The notes beneath the pieces are model-generated. The model was given only the letters and a program-made list of their open reading frames with translations, was not told the origin of the DNA and ran no database searches. A stretch of DNA of 64,000 bases from Owenia fusiformis (taxonomy: Eukaryota; Annelida; Polychaeta; Sabellida; Oweniidae): NCBI GenBank assembly GCA_903813345.2, contig CAIIXF020000005.1, positions 12,403,375 to 12,467,374 on the forward strand, in the 5' to 3' direction. Positions 1 through 8,985 of this stretch are shown piece by piece; position 1 is the first letter of the stretch, and the number at the start of each line of letters is the position of its first letter. The position numbers were made by a program, and so were the translations under genes.

Positions 1-2
1 GA

Positions 3-350
3 AACTGCCTCTTTAGAGCAATTGCATACTGTATAACAAATGATGAAAATGATCACACTGCAATAAGACAGAGTATAGTGTGTCACAGAAATGATCAAAC
101 CTGTAAAGAATACATTTGTAAAACTAGAGGAATAACTGCAGCAGAGTTGGAAATTCATATCAAATCTAAAAATATGAACACATTTTCTGTTTGGGGAACT
201 GATATCGAAATAGCCACTGCTTGCCATTTATTCAAAACACAGATACTAACGTTTGGAAACACAAAAAGATGGGCAGTATTTGGAAAAGAGTTTACTAACA
301 GGTGTATATACCTTGATCATTCAAGTCAAAATCATTATGATGTTGTCACA
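3..350 (+). other. OTU-family cysteine protease domain (5' truncated by window edge)
   Basis: Seen: NCLFRAIAY with the nucleophile Cys codon at 6-8, the WGTDIEIATA helix region, and NHYDVV with the probable catalytic His at codon 333-335. This order and spacing are typical of OTU deubiquitinase-like domains, which are known at the N-terminus of many Helitron/Helentron proteins. The usual Asp-Gly upstream of the Cys is off the edge. Inferred role: removal of ubiquitin-like modifiers, or self-processing of the long protein. Activity is not shown by sequence. Confidence 0.82.
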
Positions 351-3300
351 GATGTGATTCATGGAAATGCAGACATAAATCCTGTTAAAGAAAATACACC
401 AACAATACAGATCTTTGATGAAGTCATACAAGGAAACATATCTCAAAATAACTCCATGTTTGATGGAATTGGTGGTGGAAAGCAATGTTTTGCAAATTCA
501 ATGTCATTTTTACTAATGCTTGAAAATGAAACCAATCGCAAAATTGATGCTGAATTTATCACAGATGTATTAGTCCGAGGCAATATTCTGTATACTAGCA
601 TTATAGCACAAAATCCAACTCCGACAGGCTACCTTGAAATATTTGACATTCCAGAAACCATCAGTTTTAACAACAAAACTTATATATACAAATCAAGACA
701 ATTACAGGGCTACTTAGAATATTGGAATTACAATGAAGAAGATGATGACGGATTAACTCTACATGAAGCTATTGAAAAAGTGTTCACAGATTACAACTCC
801 TGCCTTATTACATTCATGAATACAACAATTTGTGTAATAAAGAAAAAAGACATGTATTACTCATTTGATCCTCACAGTAGAGATGATCAAGGAAGAATTG
901 ATGTTTTAGGAAATGCAATAGTTCATATTTCAAATTCATTGGAAAGAATGTCATTATTCTTATGGAACACTGCTGAGTCTTTAACTGATAGTTTAATAAA
1001 CAGAACTAATGCTAAGCATGGGTTTTCTGTTGATGGTATCAAGTTTGAAGAATATAGAAGTTCTCAGCGAATACAAGATCAAAACTCTGAGTCTAAACTA
1101 TCAACAATATCTAGCAAAATGAAGTGTAGAAATGATCTTGCAAAAAATGAAGTGAAAAACCTTACTGGTAGTGAACCATTCAACATGTCCTCAAAGTCAG
1201 CTCAAAGGAAATCTTGCAAAAGAAAATTGAACTTGGAAAATCTTGATGCACATCAAAGAAAAGAGTCTGAAATTATTGAACCACTGTCTGACAATGAACA
1301 AAATGCTGTTGATTCAATGAGCCTAGAAATCAAACAATCATATGTTGATCTTTGTCAATTAACATGCAAATTTGGACAGCTAGGTGCTGGAAAATGTGAT
1401 GAAGCTTGGATGCCTTGTACCAAAAATACTGTGAATAATGAAGAAACCATATTTGACAGTAGCCTGTGTACAGAAGATTGCCAAACTGATATTTTCTCAG
1501 ATAAAGAAATGGCTAAATTGAGAAAAATGTCCAAGTCAGATCAAAAGAAATATAAGGCTAATATTCTCACCAAAAGGAGGTATACTGTTGATGAAACCTT
1601 TAGAAAGAAAAAATTGAAACATGATAAAGAGAAATATGCATCTACACCTGAACTCAAAGATAAAAAGAAATATCTTAGTAAGCATAGATATGAAACTGAT
1701 GAAGATTTCAAACAAAGGAAGATGAACCAAAGCAAACAAAGATATGAAATTGATGAAGACGTCAAACAAAGGAAGCTGAACCAAAGCAAACAAAGATATG
1801 AAATTGATGAAGACCACAAACAAAAGAAGCTGAACCAAAGTAAACAAAGATATGAAATTGATGAAGATTTTAAACAAAGAAAGGTAAACTTAAGTAAAAG
1901 TAAATACAAATGTGATATAGACTTTAAAAAAAAAGTGAAGAAACAAAGTAAAGCAAAGTATGAATTTGATCAAGACTTTAAAGAAAAGGTGAAGCAACAG
2001 AGTAAAGAAAAGTATGAATTTGATCAAGACTTTAAAGAAAAGGTGAAGCAACAGAGTAAAGAAAAGTATGAATTTGATCAAGACTTTAAAGAAAAGGTGA
2101 AGCAACAGAGTAAAGAAAAGTATGAATTTGATCAAGACTTTAAAGAAAAGGTGAAGCAACGGAGTAAAGAAAAATACGAATCTGATCAAGACTTCCAACA
2201 AAGAGTGAAAAAACAAAGTAAACAACAGAGCAAACAAAAATATGACACTAGTGAAACCTTCAAAAAAAGTAAAATTATCCAAGGTAAAGAAAAACACATT
2301 ACCAAAAAGACTCAACGAGAAAATATTGATAGAGTAATTCATGACTTTAAACAGACAATAAATGATGGATTAAACTATATTTGCGTGGTATGTCACAGAT
2401 TGCTATTTCAACACCAAGTGCTAACATACAAGGGAAATGCCTATCCCAAACTATCTAAGGAAGATAAACAAAAGTGTGTTTCAGAAATGTATTTACATAA
2501 TAAAGAAATATCCTGCAAAGAAAATTGTGCACTTTGTAAGTCTCCAATGAGTAAATTATGGATATGTCAAAACTGTCATGTAAATTTTAAAAAAGGGAAA
2601 ATTCCACCAATGGCTAATAGCAATAAATTGTCATTACCAGCAATTCCACAAGAACTAAAAGATTTAAATATACTTGAACAACATTTGGTATCGCTACGTT
2701 TACCTTTCATGAAAGTAGTTCAGTTGCCAAGAGGAGGACAATTTGGTATGAATGGGCCTGTTATATCTGTGTCAAATAATGCTGATGAAACCATTAAAGC
2801 TTTACCAAGACCAATGAATGATGAGCAGCTTTTGACTGTCAAACTAAAGCGTAAACTTGAATATCAAGGGCATTACTTATATAAATCAGTCAGTATTTCA
2901 AGAGTAAAAAAGGCATTAGCATATCTTAAACAAAATAATGAACACTACAAAGATATTGATATAACGGATGATTTTGTGAATTTAATACCTCAAGAAATTT
3001 TAAGTGAAGAAGATCAAAAACAATATGGAAGGACACCTGAATTAAAACAAACTGATATTGGATATAATGTATGTCAACGAGAAATTAGCACAGAGAACAA
3101 GGGGGAAGATACAAGAAATGATATGATAGATATAGTATCTGACACTTGTTTGCAGCCTGATAATATTGCTCAGCACATTCTGGATACACATCTTGACAAA
3201 ATATACTGCATAGCACCAGGAGAAGGAAACAAGCCAATACGTATTCTTGATGAAAAGAATAATGAAGCTCTTTCATTTCCAACTTTGTTTCCAAATGGTA

Positions 3301-6300
3301 GAAATGCTAATAATGAAAATAGAGAAAAGAAATTGTCAGCAACAAAATATTTTGGCAATAGATTATTCTCTGCAGACTTAAGATTTGCTAAAAATACTCA
3401 GTATATATTTTATGCTCAATATCTGACTGAAGTCCAGAATATTCTGTCCAAAGTGAGTGTCAATCTCAGAAAGATAACGGGAAAGTCAAAAAGTGGTGAT
3501 ACAATAACAGCTGAGGATATAATTGACAAAGAAAAAAGTGAAATGCTTTGCCGTAAAAATGCTGGTCATCACTATTTACAACCAATTCGTGGAACACCAC
3601 CATACTGGCAACATGTACAAAAAGATTTATTTGCAATGATTAGGCAACTTGGTCCACCGACATGGTTTTGCTCGTTTTCATCAGCAGATATGAAATGGAA
3701 TGAAGTTATTAGCACAATTCTTAATCAAAACAATGACCCACGATTACCAGAAGAAATATCCAAGACAGAACGTGCTGAATTGATTAGGGATAATCCCGTC
3801 ACTGTAACTAGAATGTTTGATAATAGATGGAAAAAGTTCATGAATGATGTTATTAAATCTCCAGCACAACCTATTGGTAAAGTGAAAGACATGTTTTATA
3901 GAGTTGAATTTCAAATGAGAGGGTCGCCTCATGTACATTGTTTAATTTGGATTGAAGGTGCTCCCATTTATGGCAAATCAACAAATTCAGAAGTGGAAAA
4001 ATTCATAGATAAGTATGTTACTTGTGAATTGCCCGATGAAACAACTAATCCAGATTTGTGCAAAATAGTAACAGAAGTTCAAACGCATAGCAAAAAACAC
4101 TCAAAAAGTTGCAAGAAAAATAAAAGAACTACTTGTAGATTTCACTTCCCAAGACTTCCATCTGAGAAAACCTTTATCATTGATGACACAACTCCTGATG
4201 AGTCTACCGAGTGTATACCAATAAAAGTAGCTGAAGATATCATTAAATCTCTATGGGAATTCTTTCTTGCTGAAGATTATTCTGAAATGACATTAAATGA
4301 AATATTTGAAAAAGCTCACCCTGGATTAACAATGGAAAAGTATGAAAATATTATTAGAATTCTGACAAAAAGTAAAAGAAAAACTATATTTTTGAAAAGA
4401 ACTGTAAAAGACATGTGGATAAATAATTACAATGCAGACCTTTTAAAAGCATGGGAAGCCAATATGGATATACAATTTGTCCTTGATGTATTTTCATGTG
4501 TTGTATACATTGTATCATATATATCAAAACAAGAACGGGAAATGAGTCAGAACCTAATTGATGCAGAACAAGAAGCTAAAGAACAAAACGCCTCAGCTTC
4601 TAAACTCATGAAAATGATTGGTTTCAGATATATGAAACATAGAGAAGTTAGTGCCCAGGAAGCTGTGTATAGAGCAAGTAATCTTCATCTTAAAGAATGC
4701 TCAAGACAAACTGTATTCCTTCCAGTAGGTAACAATCCTATTAAAATGTCACTACCCATTTCAGTAATTCGCCAACAGAAAGATGATAAGCCAGATAGAA
4801 TATGGGCAACAAGTATCATTGATAGATATTTTGCAAGACCAAATAATGCTGAATTCAATGATTTATGTTTGGCAGAATTTGCATCCTTATATAGAGTTGT
4901 GATATATAACAATGATGAAGAGATAGTAGAAGATGAAAGGGAAACATCGAAAAGAATAAAACTAGACTTTGGTTTAGGATTTATACAAAAGCGATCAAAA
5001 AGTCCACCAGGTATTATACGCTACCCAAAGTTCTCAAAGGACACCAATCCTAATGAATATTATCATAGTATGCTTCAACTCTTCATACCACACAGGAGTG
5101 ATAAAGAATTACAACCTGTTGAATATGAAACATTTGAAGGATATTTTAAATGTGGAAAAATTATACATGGAGGTCAGTTACTCAAAGTTTCTGAAATTGT
5201 AGCAAAATATAAAAGAATTTATGATGTTACTGGTGATGAATTAGATGCTGCACAAGACAAATTATCTGATGGAGATTCATATGAGAATGCATGGGCTAAT
5301 TTAGCTCCAGAACAAGAATTAGAAAGACAAGAGTGTATTTCTGAAAATATAGAATCAATATCTGATGACATTGATGAAACTGATATGCCTGACATTGATT
5401 TTAAAACCAAAGACCAGGAAAAGGGAAAGGTGAATTGTCTAGTTGAATTACAAACAGATACAATACCGACAAATGAAGCCATGGAAATGATAAGGTCTAT
5501 GAACACAAAACAAAAACAGATATTTTACTTGATAAGAAAACAATGCTTAGAACTGTCATGGGGCAATAAAATAAAACCATTATTTGTACATATTTGTGGC
5601 AAAGCTGGAACTGGTAAATCACACTTAATAAAATGCATTCATTACATTGCTACACATTTACTGCGAAGCCTTTTAAAGAATCCAGATGATCTGAGTGTAC
5701 TTTTAACTAGCCCAACAGGCACAAGCGCCTTCCAAATTAATGGTAATACATTGCATTCAGCATTTAGAATAACTTCAAGATATTTGTCTAGAACATATGA
5801 GGAACTTGAGGAATCTAAGATAGCTCCCTTGAAAATGAGACTTGAATCTCTGAAAAATCTAATAATTGATGAAATATCTATGGTTAGCGTTAGACTATTT
5901 AATACAGTACGAGGCAGGCTTCAGCAAATTAAACCTGGTGACAATCCTGACTTTGGTGATACTTCAGTGTTAGCATTTGGAGATTTTTATCAGTTACCTC
6001 CAGTCAAACAGAAAAGTTTACTTAAACCTGATGAAACAAATTATAATCCTTGGGAAAAGTTCAAGAAAATAGAGCTGACGCAAATCATGAGACAAAGGGG
6101 TGATATGAAATACGCTGAATTTCTTAACAGAATTAGAGTTCTTAAAAAAGGAGAAAAGATATCAGCTGAAGATGATGAATTTATAAGACAAATAATGAAG
6201 AAACCGATTCCAGAAGATGTAATGAGAATATATTCAAAGCACATTCATGTTGATGCATATAATAAGAAGAGAATACTCTCACACGCAAAATCAACAAATG

Positions 6301-7565
6301 CTAAAATACATAAGATAAAAGCAATTGACTACAAGAAATTGAAAGGGCAAGAATGGAAAAAAATTGATGAAGAACCTCAACATAGAGCAGATACACTCAC
6401 TCCTGAATTGCAAATTTGTATTGGTACACAAGTTCTTCTTATAAAGAATTTATGTATTGCTGATGGACTTGCTAATGGTGCATTTGGTGTTGTAACTGCA
6501 ATTGAGTTTAAGAAGGAATCAGACAATATGCCAAGTGCTGTATGGGTGAAGTTTGATAATCCTAAAGTAGGTATTAAAACCAGATATAAAAATCAGTCTG
6601 AAATTCATCCTGAATCTATACGCATCGAACCATATAATGATGAAGTCAATAGCAAGTTTATGAGACAGCAAATACCACTTATTCCATCATATGCTTGCAC
6701 TATACATAAGTTACAAGGAAAAACATGCGATCGACTAGCAATTTCTTGCAAAAATATGTTCGCAGGTGGCCAAGCATATGTTGCATTCAGTAGGGTTACT
6801 TCATCCGATGGACTTTATATTATTGATTATGACCCAACATCAATTTACTGTGATGACAAAATGGCAAAAGCTCTAGAGGAAATGCCAAACTTTGACTTAC
6901 CCAAATATGAAATTGCAACTGAAAATGATTTGAGCCTTATCTATCACAATACACAAGGTCTGATTGCTCACATGAAAGATGTTAAGTCCAACACTGATTT
7001 GACTTGTTGTGACATTATTTGTCTCACGGAAACATGGCTCAGAGATGAAATAGGAAGTGAGATTCTTGAAATCGAAACATTTAACTCTCCACATTTAGCC
7101 AATAGAAAAGTATCACACCATGAAGGTGGTATTGCAATTTATAACAAAAGCATTCTAGGAATTATGCAAACAATTAGCATAACATCACCATTAGACAATG
7201 CTATAACTATTGTTAAAGATATTGCAATTATAACTATATATAAGTCACCTAAAATGCAGAAAACTAAATTCATTACAGAAATGGAAAAAATTTTACAGCA
7301 CATTTACAAAAAGCAGGAAAAAATTCTCATCGTAGGTGATTTTAATGAAAATCTATTGGACTCAAAGAAACACTACATTCATGATTTCATGATTCGCAAA
7401 GGATACTTATTACTATCAGACACAGATATACCAACTACAGAAGGTGGAACATGTATTGATCATGTCTATACCAGTAGAGCATTAATAAATGTAGACATAA
7501 GTGTCATGCCTATCTATTACAGTTATCATGAAATGATCAAAGTAATTATAAGGAATGTGAAATAA
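3..7565 (+). CDS. Helentron-type rolling-circle transposon protein (protease-Rep-helicase-endonuclease), 5' partial
   Basis: The frame is open from base 3 to the stop at 7565, so the N-terminus lies left of the window. The internal GTG at 78 is not a credible start because the OTU catalytic motif NCLFRAIAY lies upstream. Counting residue 1 at base 78: OTU protease to about 90; second cysteine-protease-like domain 115-300; charged 18-residue repeats 518-729; Cys-rich motifs (CVVCH, CALC, CQNC) 769-835; Helitron_like_N Rep with HUH motif PHVHCLIW (H1285, H1287) and tyrosines Y1477/Y1481 in YIVSY; PIF1-like helicase with Walker A GKAGTGKS (1841-1848), IIDEIS, GDFYQLPPV, IHKLQGK and AFSRVTS; C-terminal APE-like endonuclease 2283-2490 (LTETW, VGDFNEN, IDHVY). 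An endonuclease fused behind the helicase is the Helentron/Helitron2 arrangement. The protein would nick and unwind single-stranded DNA in the nucleus for rolling-circle transposition. The 7.5-kb frame without a stop suggests recent activity. Confidence 0.93.
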   Translation, partial: NCLFRAIAYCITNDENDHTAIRQSIVCHRNDQTCKEYICKTRGITAAELEIHIKSKNMNTFSVWGTDIEIATACHLFKTQILTFGNTKRWAVFGKEFTNRCIYLDHSSQNHYDVVTDVIHGNADINPVKENTPTIQIFDEVIQGNISQNNSMFDGIGGGKQCFANSMSFLLMLENETNRKIDAEFITDVLVRGNILYTSIIAQNPTPTGYLEIFDIPETISFNNKTYIYKSRQLQGYLEYWNYNEEDDDGLTLHEAIEKVFTDYNSCLITFMNTTICVIKKKDMYYSFDPHSRDDQGRIDVLGNAIVHISNSLERMSLFLWNTAESLTDSLINRTNAKHGFSVDGIKFEEYRSSQRIQDQNSESKLSTISSKMKCRNDLAKNEVKNLTGSEPFNMSSKSAQRKSCKRKLNLENLDAHQRKESEIIEPLSDNEQNAVDSMSLEIKQSYVDLCQLTCKFGQLGAGKCDEAWMPCTKNTVNNEETIFDSSLCTEDCQTDIFSDKEMAKLRKMSKSDQKKYKANILTKRRYTVDETFRKKKLKHDKEKYASTPELKDKKKYLSKHRYETDEDFKQRKMNQSKQRYEIDEDVKQRKLNQSKQRYEIDEDHKQKKLNQSKQRYEIDEDFKQRKVNLSKSKYKCDIDFKKKVKKQSKAKYEFDQDFKEKVKQQSKEKYEFDQDFKEKVKQQSKEKYEFDQDFKEKVKQQSKEKYEFDQDFKEKVKQRSKEKYESDQDFQQRVKKQSKQQSKQKYDTSETFKKSKIIQGKEKHITKKTQRENIDRVIHDFKQTINDGLNYICVVCHRLLFQHQVLTYKGNAYPKLSKEDKQKCVSEMYLHNKEISCKENCALCKSPMSKLWICQNCHVNFKKGKIPPMANSNKLSLPAIPQELKDLNILEQHLVSLRLPFMKVVQLPRGGQFGMNGPVISVSNNADETIKALPRPMNDEQLLTVKLKRKLEYQGHYLYKSVSISRVKKALAYLKQNNEHYKDIDITDDFVNLIPQEILSEEDQKQYGRTPELKQTDIGYNVCQREISTENKGEDTRNDMIDIVSDTCLQPDNIAQHILDTHLDKIYCIAPGEGNKPIRILDEKNNEALSFPTLFPNGRNANNENREKKLSATKYFGNRLFSADLRFAKNTQYIFYAQYLTEVQNILSKVSVNLRKITGKSKSGDTITAEDIIDKEKSEMLCRKNAGHHYLQPIRGTPPYWQHVQKDLFAMIRQLGPPTWFCSFSSADMKWNEVISTILNQNNDPRLPEEISKTERAELIRDNPVTVTRMFDNRWKKFMNDVIKSPAQPIGKVKDMFYRVEFQMRGSPHVHCLIWIEGAPIYGKSTNSEVEKFIDKYVTCELPDETTNPDLCKIVTEVQTHSKKHSKSCKKNKRTTCRFHFPRLPSEKTFIIDDTTPDESTECIPIKVAEDIIKSLWEFFLAEDYSEMTLNEIFEKAHPGLTMEKYENIIRILTKSKRKTIFLKRTVKDMWINNYNADLLKAWEANMDIQFVLDVFSCVVYIVSYISKQEREMSQNLIDAEQEAKEQNASASKLMKMIGFRYMKHREVSAQEAVYRASNLHLKECSRQTVFLPVGNNPIKMSLPISVIRQQKDDKPDRIWATSIIDRYFARPNNAEFNDLCLAEFASLYRVVIYNNDEEIVEDERETSKRIKLDFGLGFIQKRSKSPPGIIRYPKFSKDTNPNEYYHSMLQLFIPHRSDKELQPVEYETFEGYFKCGKIIHGGQLLKVSEIVAKYKRIYDVTGDELDAAQDKLSDGDSYENAWANLAPEQELERQECISENIESISDDIDETDMPDIDFKTKDQEKGKVNCLVELQTDTIPTNEAMEMIRSMNTKQKQIFYLIRKQCLELSWGNKIKPLFVHICGKAGTGKSHLIKCIHYIATHLLRSLLKNPDDLSVLLTSPTGTSAFQINGNTLHSAFRITSRYLSRTYEELEESKIAPLKMRLESLKNLIIDEISMVSVRLFNTVRGRLQQIKPGDNPDFGDTSVLAFGDFYQLPPVKQKSLLKPDETNYNPWEKFKKIELTQIMRQRGDMKYAEFLNRIRVLKKGEKISAEDDEFIRQIMKKPIPEDVMRIYSKHIHVDAYNKKRILSHAKSTNAKIHKIKAIDYKKLKGQEWKKIDEEPQHRADTLTPELQICIGTQVLLIKNLCIADGLANGAFGVVTAIEFKKESDNMPSAVWVKFDNPKVGIKTRYKNQSEIHPESIRIEPYNDEVNSKFMRQQIPLIPSYACTIHKLQGKTCDRLAISCKNMFAGGQAYVAFSRVTSSDGLYIIDYDPTSIYCDDKMAKALEEMPNFDLPKYEIATENDLSLIYHNTQGLIAHMKDVKSNTDLTCCDIICLTETWLRDEIGSEILEIETFNSPHLANRKVSHHEGGIAIYNKSILGIMQTISITSPLDNAITIVKDIAIITIYKSPKMQKTKFITEMEKILQHIYKKQEKILIVGDFNENLLDSKKHYIHDFMIRKGYLLLSDTDIPTTEGGTCIDHVYTSRALINVDISVMPIYYSYHEMIKVIIRNVK
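411..977 (+). other. Second cysteine-protease-like domain resembling herpesvirus tegument USP (peptidase C76 fold)
   Basis: Seen: GGGKQCFANSMSFLL places a Cys (residue 137 from base 78) at the start of a helix, then about 125 residues later comes ICVIKKKDMYYSFDPHSRD with a D-x-H pair (D264, H266). Known: herpesvirus large-tegument deubiquitinases use a Cys plus a D-x-H pair in an F-D-x-H-type strand, and similar domains occur in some eukaryotic mobile-element proteins. The match here is by motif and spacing only. It could instead be another papain-like cysteine protease. It sits directly after the OTU domain, giving two tandem protease-like modules. Confidence 0.6.
1630..2262 (+). repeat. Coding tandem repeat, 18 residues (54 bp) per unit, inside the Helentron frame
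   Basis: About a dozen units of the pattern K-x-x-Y-E-x-D-x-D-F-K-x-x-V-K-x-x-S. Four consecutive units (about 1957-2172) are almost identical at DNA level, while the flanking units are diverged (RYEIDEDFKQRKLNQ type). The composition is Lys/Glu/Gln-rich and predicted to be helical or coiled-coil, linking the protease part to the Rep part. Similar basic repeats are known in other Helitron proteins. Near-identity of the central units points to recent unequal expansion. Confidence 0.85.
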
Positions 7566-7604
7566 TTACAAGTGTCGTAGAATAAATAAGTACATTATCT
7601 TGAA

Positions 7605-7672
7605 GTATAGCATTAATCAATGTAGACATAAGTGTCATACCTATCTATTACAGTTATCATGAAATGATCAAA
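7605..7672 (+). pseudogene. Duplicate of the last coding bases of the Helentron endonuclease
   Basis: The stretch reading about TAGCATTAATCAATGTAGAC to ATGAAATGATCAAA repeats, with a few substitutions, the CDS segment 7479-7545 (codons for ALINVDISVMPIYYSYHEMIK). It lies just after the real stop codon and runs straight into the 21-bp minisatellite. It is therefore a partial tandem duplication of the gene end, not an independent gene. Confidence 0.85.
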
Positions 7673-7917
7673 ATAACGGTGATACTTATGGCAACAATGG
7701 GGATACTTATGACAACAATGGTGATACTTATGGCAACAATGGGGATACTTATGGCAACAACGGTGATACTTATGACAACAATGGTGATACTTATGGCAAC
7801 AATGGGGATACTTATGACAACAATGGTGATACTTATGACAACAATGGTGATACTTATGGCAACAACGGTGATACTTATGGCAACAATGGGGATACTTATG
7901 ACAACAATGGTGATACT
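7673..7917 (+). repeat. 21-bp minisatellite downstream of the Helentron gene (about 11.6 units)
   Basis: Unit GGTGATACTTATGGCAACAA + T, alternating GGC/GAC and GGT/GGG variants. The array resumes at 8775-8840 after an inserted element. In one frame it would read GDTYGNN repeats, in another MATMGIL repeats; neither looks like a real protein. Tandem cores near the ends are a known trait of Helentrons and their non-autonomous relatives, so this may belong to the transposon's 3' region. Confidence 0.9.
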
Positions 7918-7920
7918 AAT

Positions 7921-8774
7921 AGAGAGATTTCGCACATACGTAAAATACAACTTATAACGTATACTTATAAGAAAACGTACAAGGTGTTTCATAATGTGGG
8001 CTTTTCGTCAGGAAAGATCTTCTCGGACTGTAATAAATAAAGGTCAAAGGGATGCCATTTGTACTTTCTTGAATTGTAGCATGTTTAGTTGATCCAAATG
8101 TGTTTGTCTAGAATAAAATAGACTCATATATAGTACATACATATAGACCCATCTCTTCTCAAATTGACTTTTTGGAGATGCTCGTTATGAAACACCCTGT
8201 ATGTCATTTGTTGAGCTACTGAATGGGTCGTTCCCAGAAATTGCTAGAACCTACTGGTTTGATTGGTGTTTCAAATTGATGGTTAAAGTATTTGATTGGA
8301 TACTGTTCCTACTCAGCCAATTAATTTTAAAAAATGCTTGCGGTCAATTGTTCCACACACATGTAGGTAAAGCTTTATACTGAGATCAATCTGTATACGT
8401 TTATCATCTACGGGTATATATAATTTTTTAAATTCATTGAACTTATTACTGATCATGAAAACTTTGAAATAATCAACTTGTTTATGTAATGACTCACTTT
8501 AAAGGATCCTGACTCACTTTAAAGGATCGTGTTTATAATACACAACAACTACTAAGACACGGAAGCAAGCATTTAATTAAAATGTGCATAATCTACACGT
8601 GCAGATGACTGCATTCACAGTCTCTGGTTGATGGAGCTTTTCTATATCGGGAATAATTATGTTCCATTAAGTACAATTTAAAATTGATTTAAGTAAATAT
8701 AATAGTTCGACATGACCCTTTAAACTATATGTATACGTATAAGTTGTACTTTCACTTATGTGCGAAATCTCTCT
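7921..8774. mobile_element. 854-bp non-autonomous TIR DNA transposon inserted in the minisatellite
   Basis: Ends are AGAGAGATTTCGCACATA and its exact reverse complement (18 bp); similarity continues inward for about 45 bp. The flanking triplet AAT (7918-7920, 8775-8777) is a candidate 3-bp target duplication: removing the element and one AAT restores the minisatellite (ATACTAATGGCAAC against the usual ATACTTATGGCAAC). No transposase frame is present. Inside is a 20-bp direct duplication (TGACTCACTTTAAAGGATC) at 8490-8530. The superfamily is not decided. Confidence 0.8.
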
Positions 8775-8845
8775 AATGGCAACAATGGGGATACTTATGA
8801 CAACAACAGTGATAATTATGTCAACAACATGGATATTTGGTTAAT
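8775..8845 (+). repeat. Right-hand remainder of the 21-bp minisatellite
   Basis: AATGGCAACAATGGGGATAC and following units continue the array seen at 7673-7917 but are more degenerate (TGATAATTATGTCAACAACA). This shows that the element at 7921-8774 split a single array. Confidence 0.8.
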
Positions 8846-8850
8846 AGAAA

Positions 8851-8985
8851 AGTAATACGTTATCAAAACATGAATGTAGTATTGCGGTATATTGGTATTA
8901 ATAACAAAAGCATATTTGGTAATATGCAGACAGTCACCATACCATCACCATTAGACAATGCCATATTTGTTATTAAATAGAAGTA
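8851..8985 (+). pseudogene. Degenerate copy of the Helentron endonuclease middle part
   Basis: Resembles CDS bases 7098-7225 (the region coding NRKVSHHEGGIAIYNKSILG): shared words include ATAACAAAAGCAT and CATCACCATTAGACAATGC. It carries substitutions and frame breaks. It lies after the minisatellite, whereas the piece at 7605-7672, which comes from further downstream in the gene, lies before it. The order of the two pieces is therefore swapped relative to the gene. Confidence 0.75.

Noticed and set aside
1541-2342. Minus-strand hydrophobic repeat frames opposite the Helentron gene
   Set aside because: Antisense of the Lys/Glu-rich coding repeats; codon-complement artefact.
7657-7992. Minus-strand frame of VVISIPIVAISIT repeats resembling a membrane protein
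   Set aside because: Translation of the 21-bp minisatellite; no start context or homologous domain.
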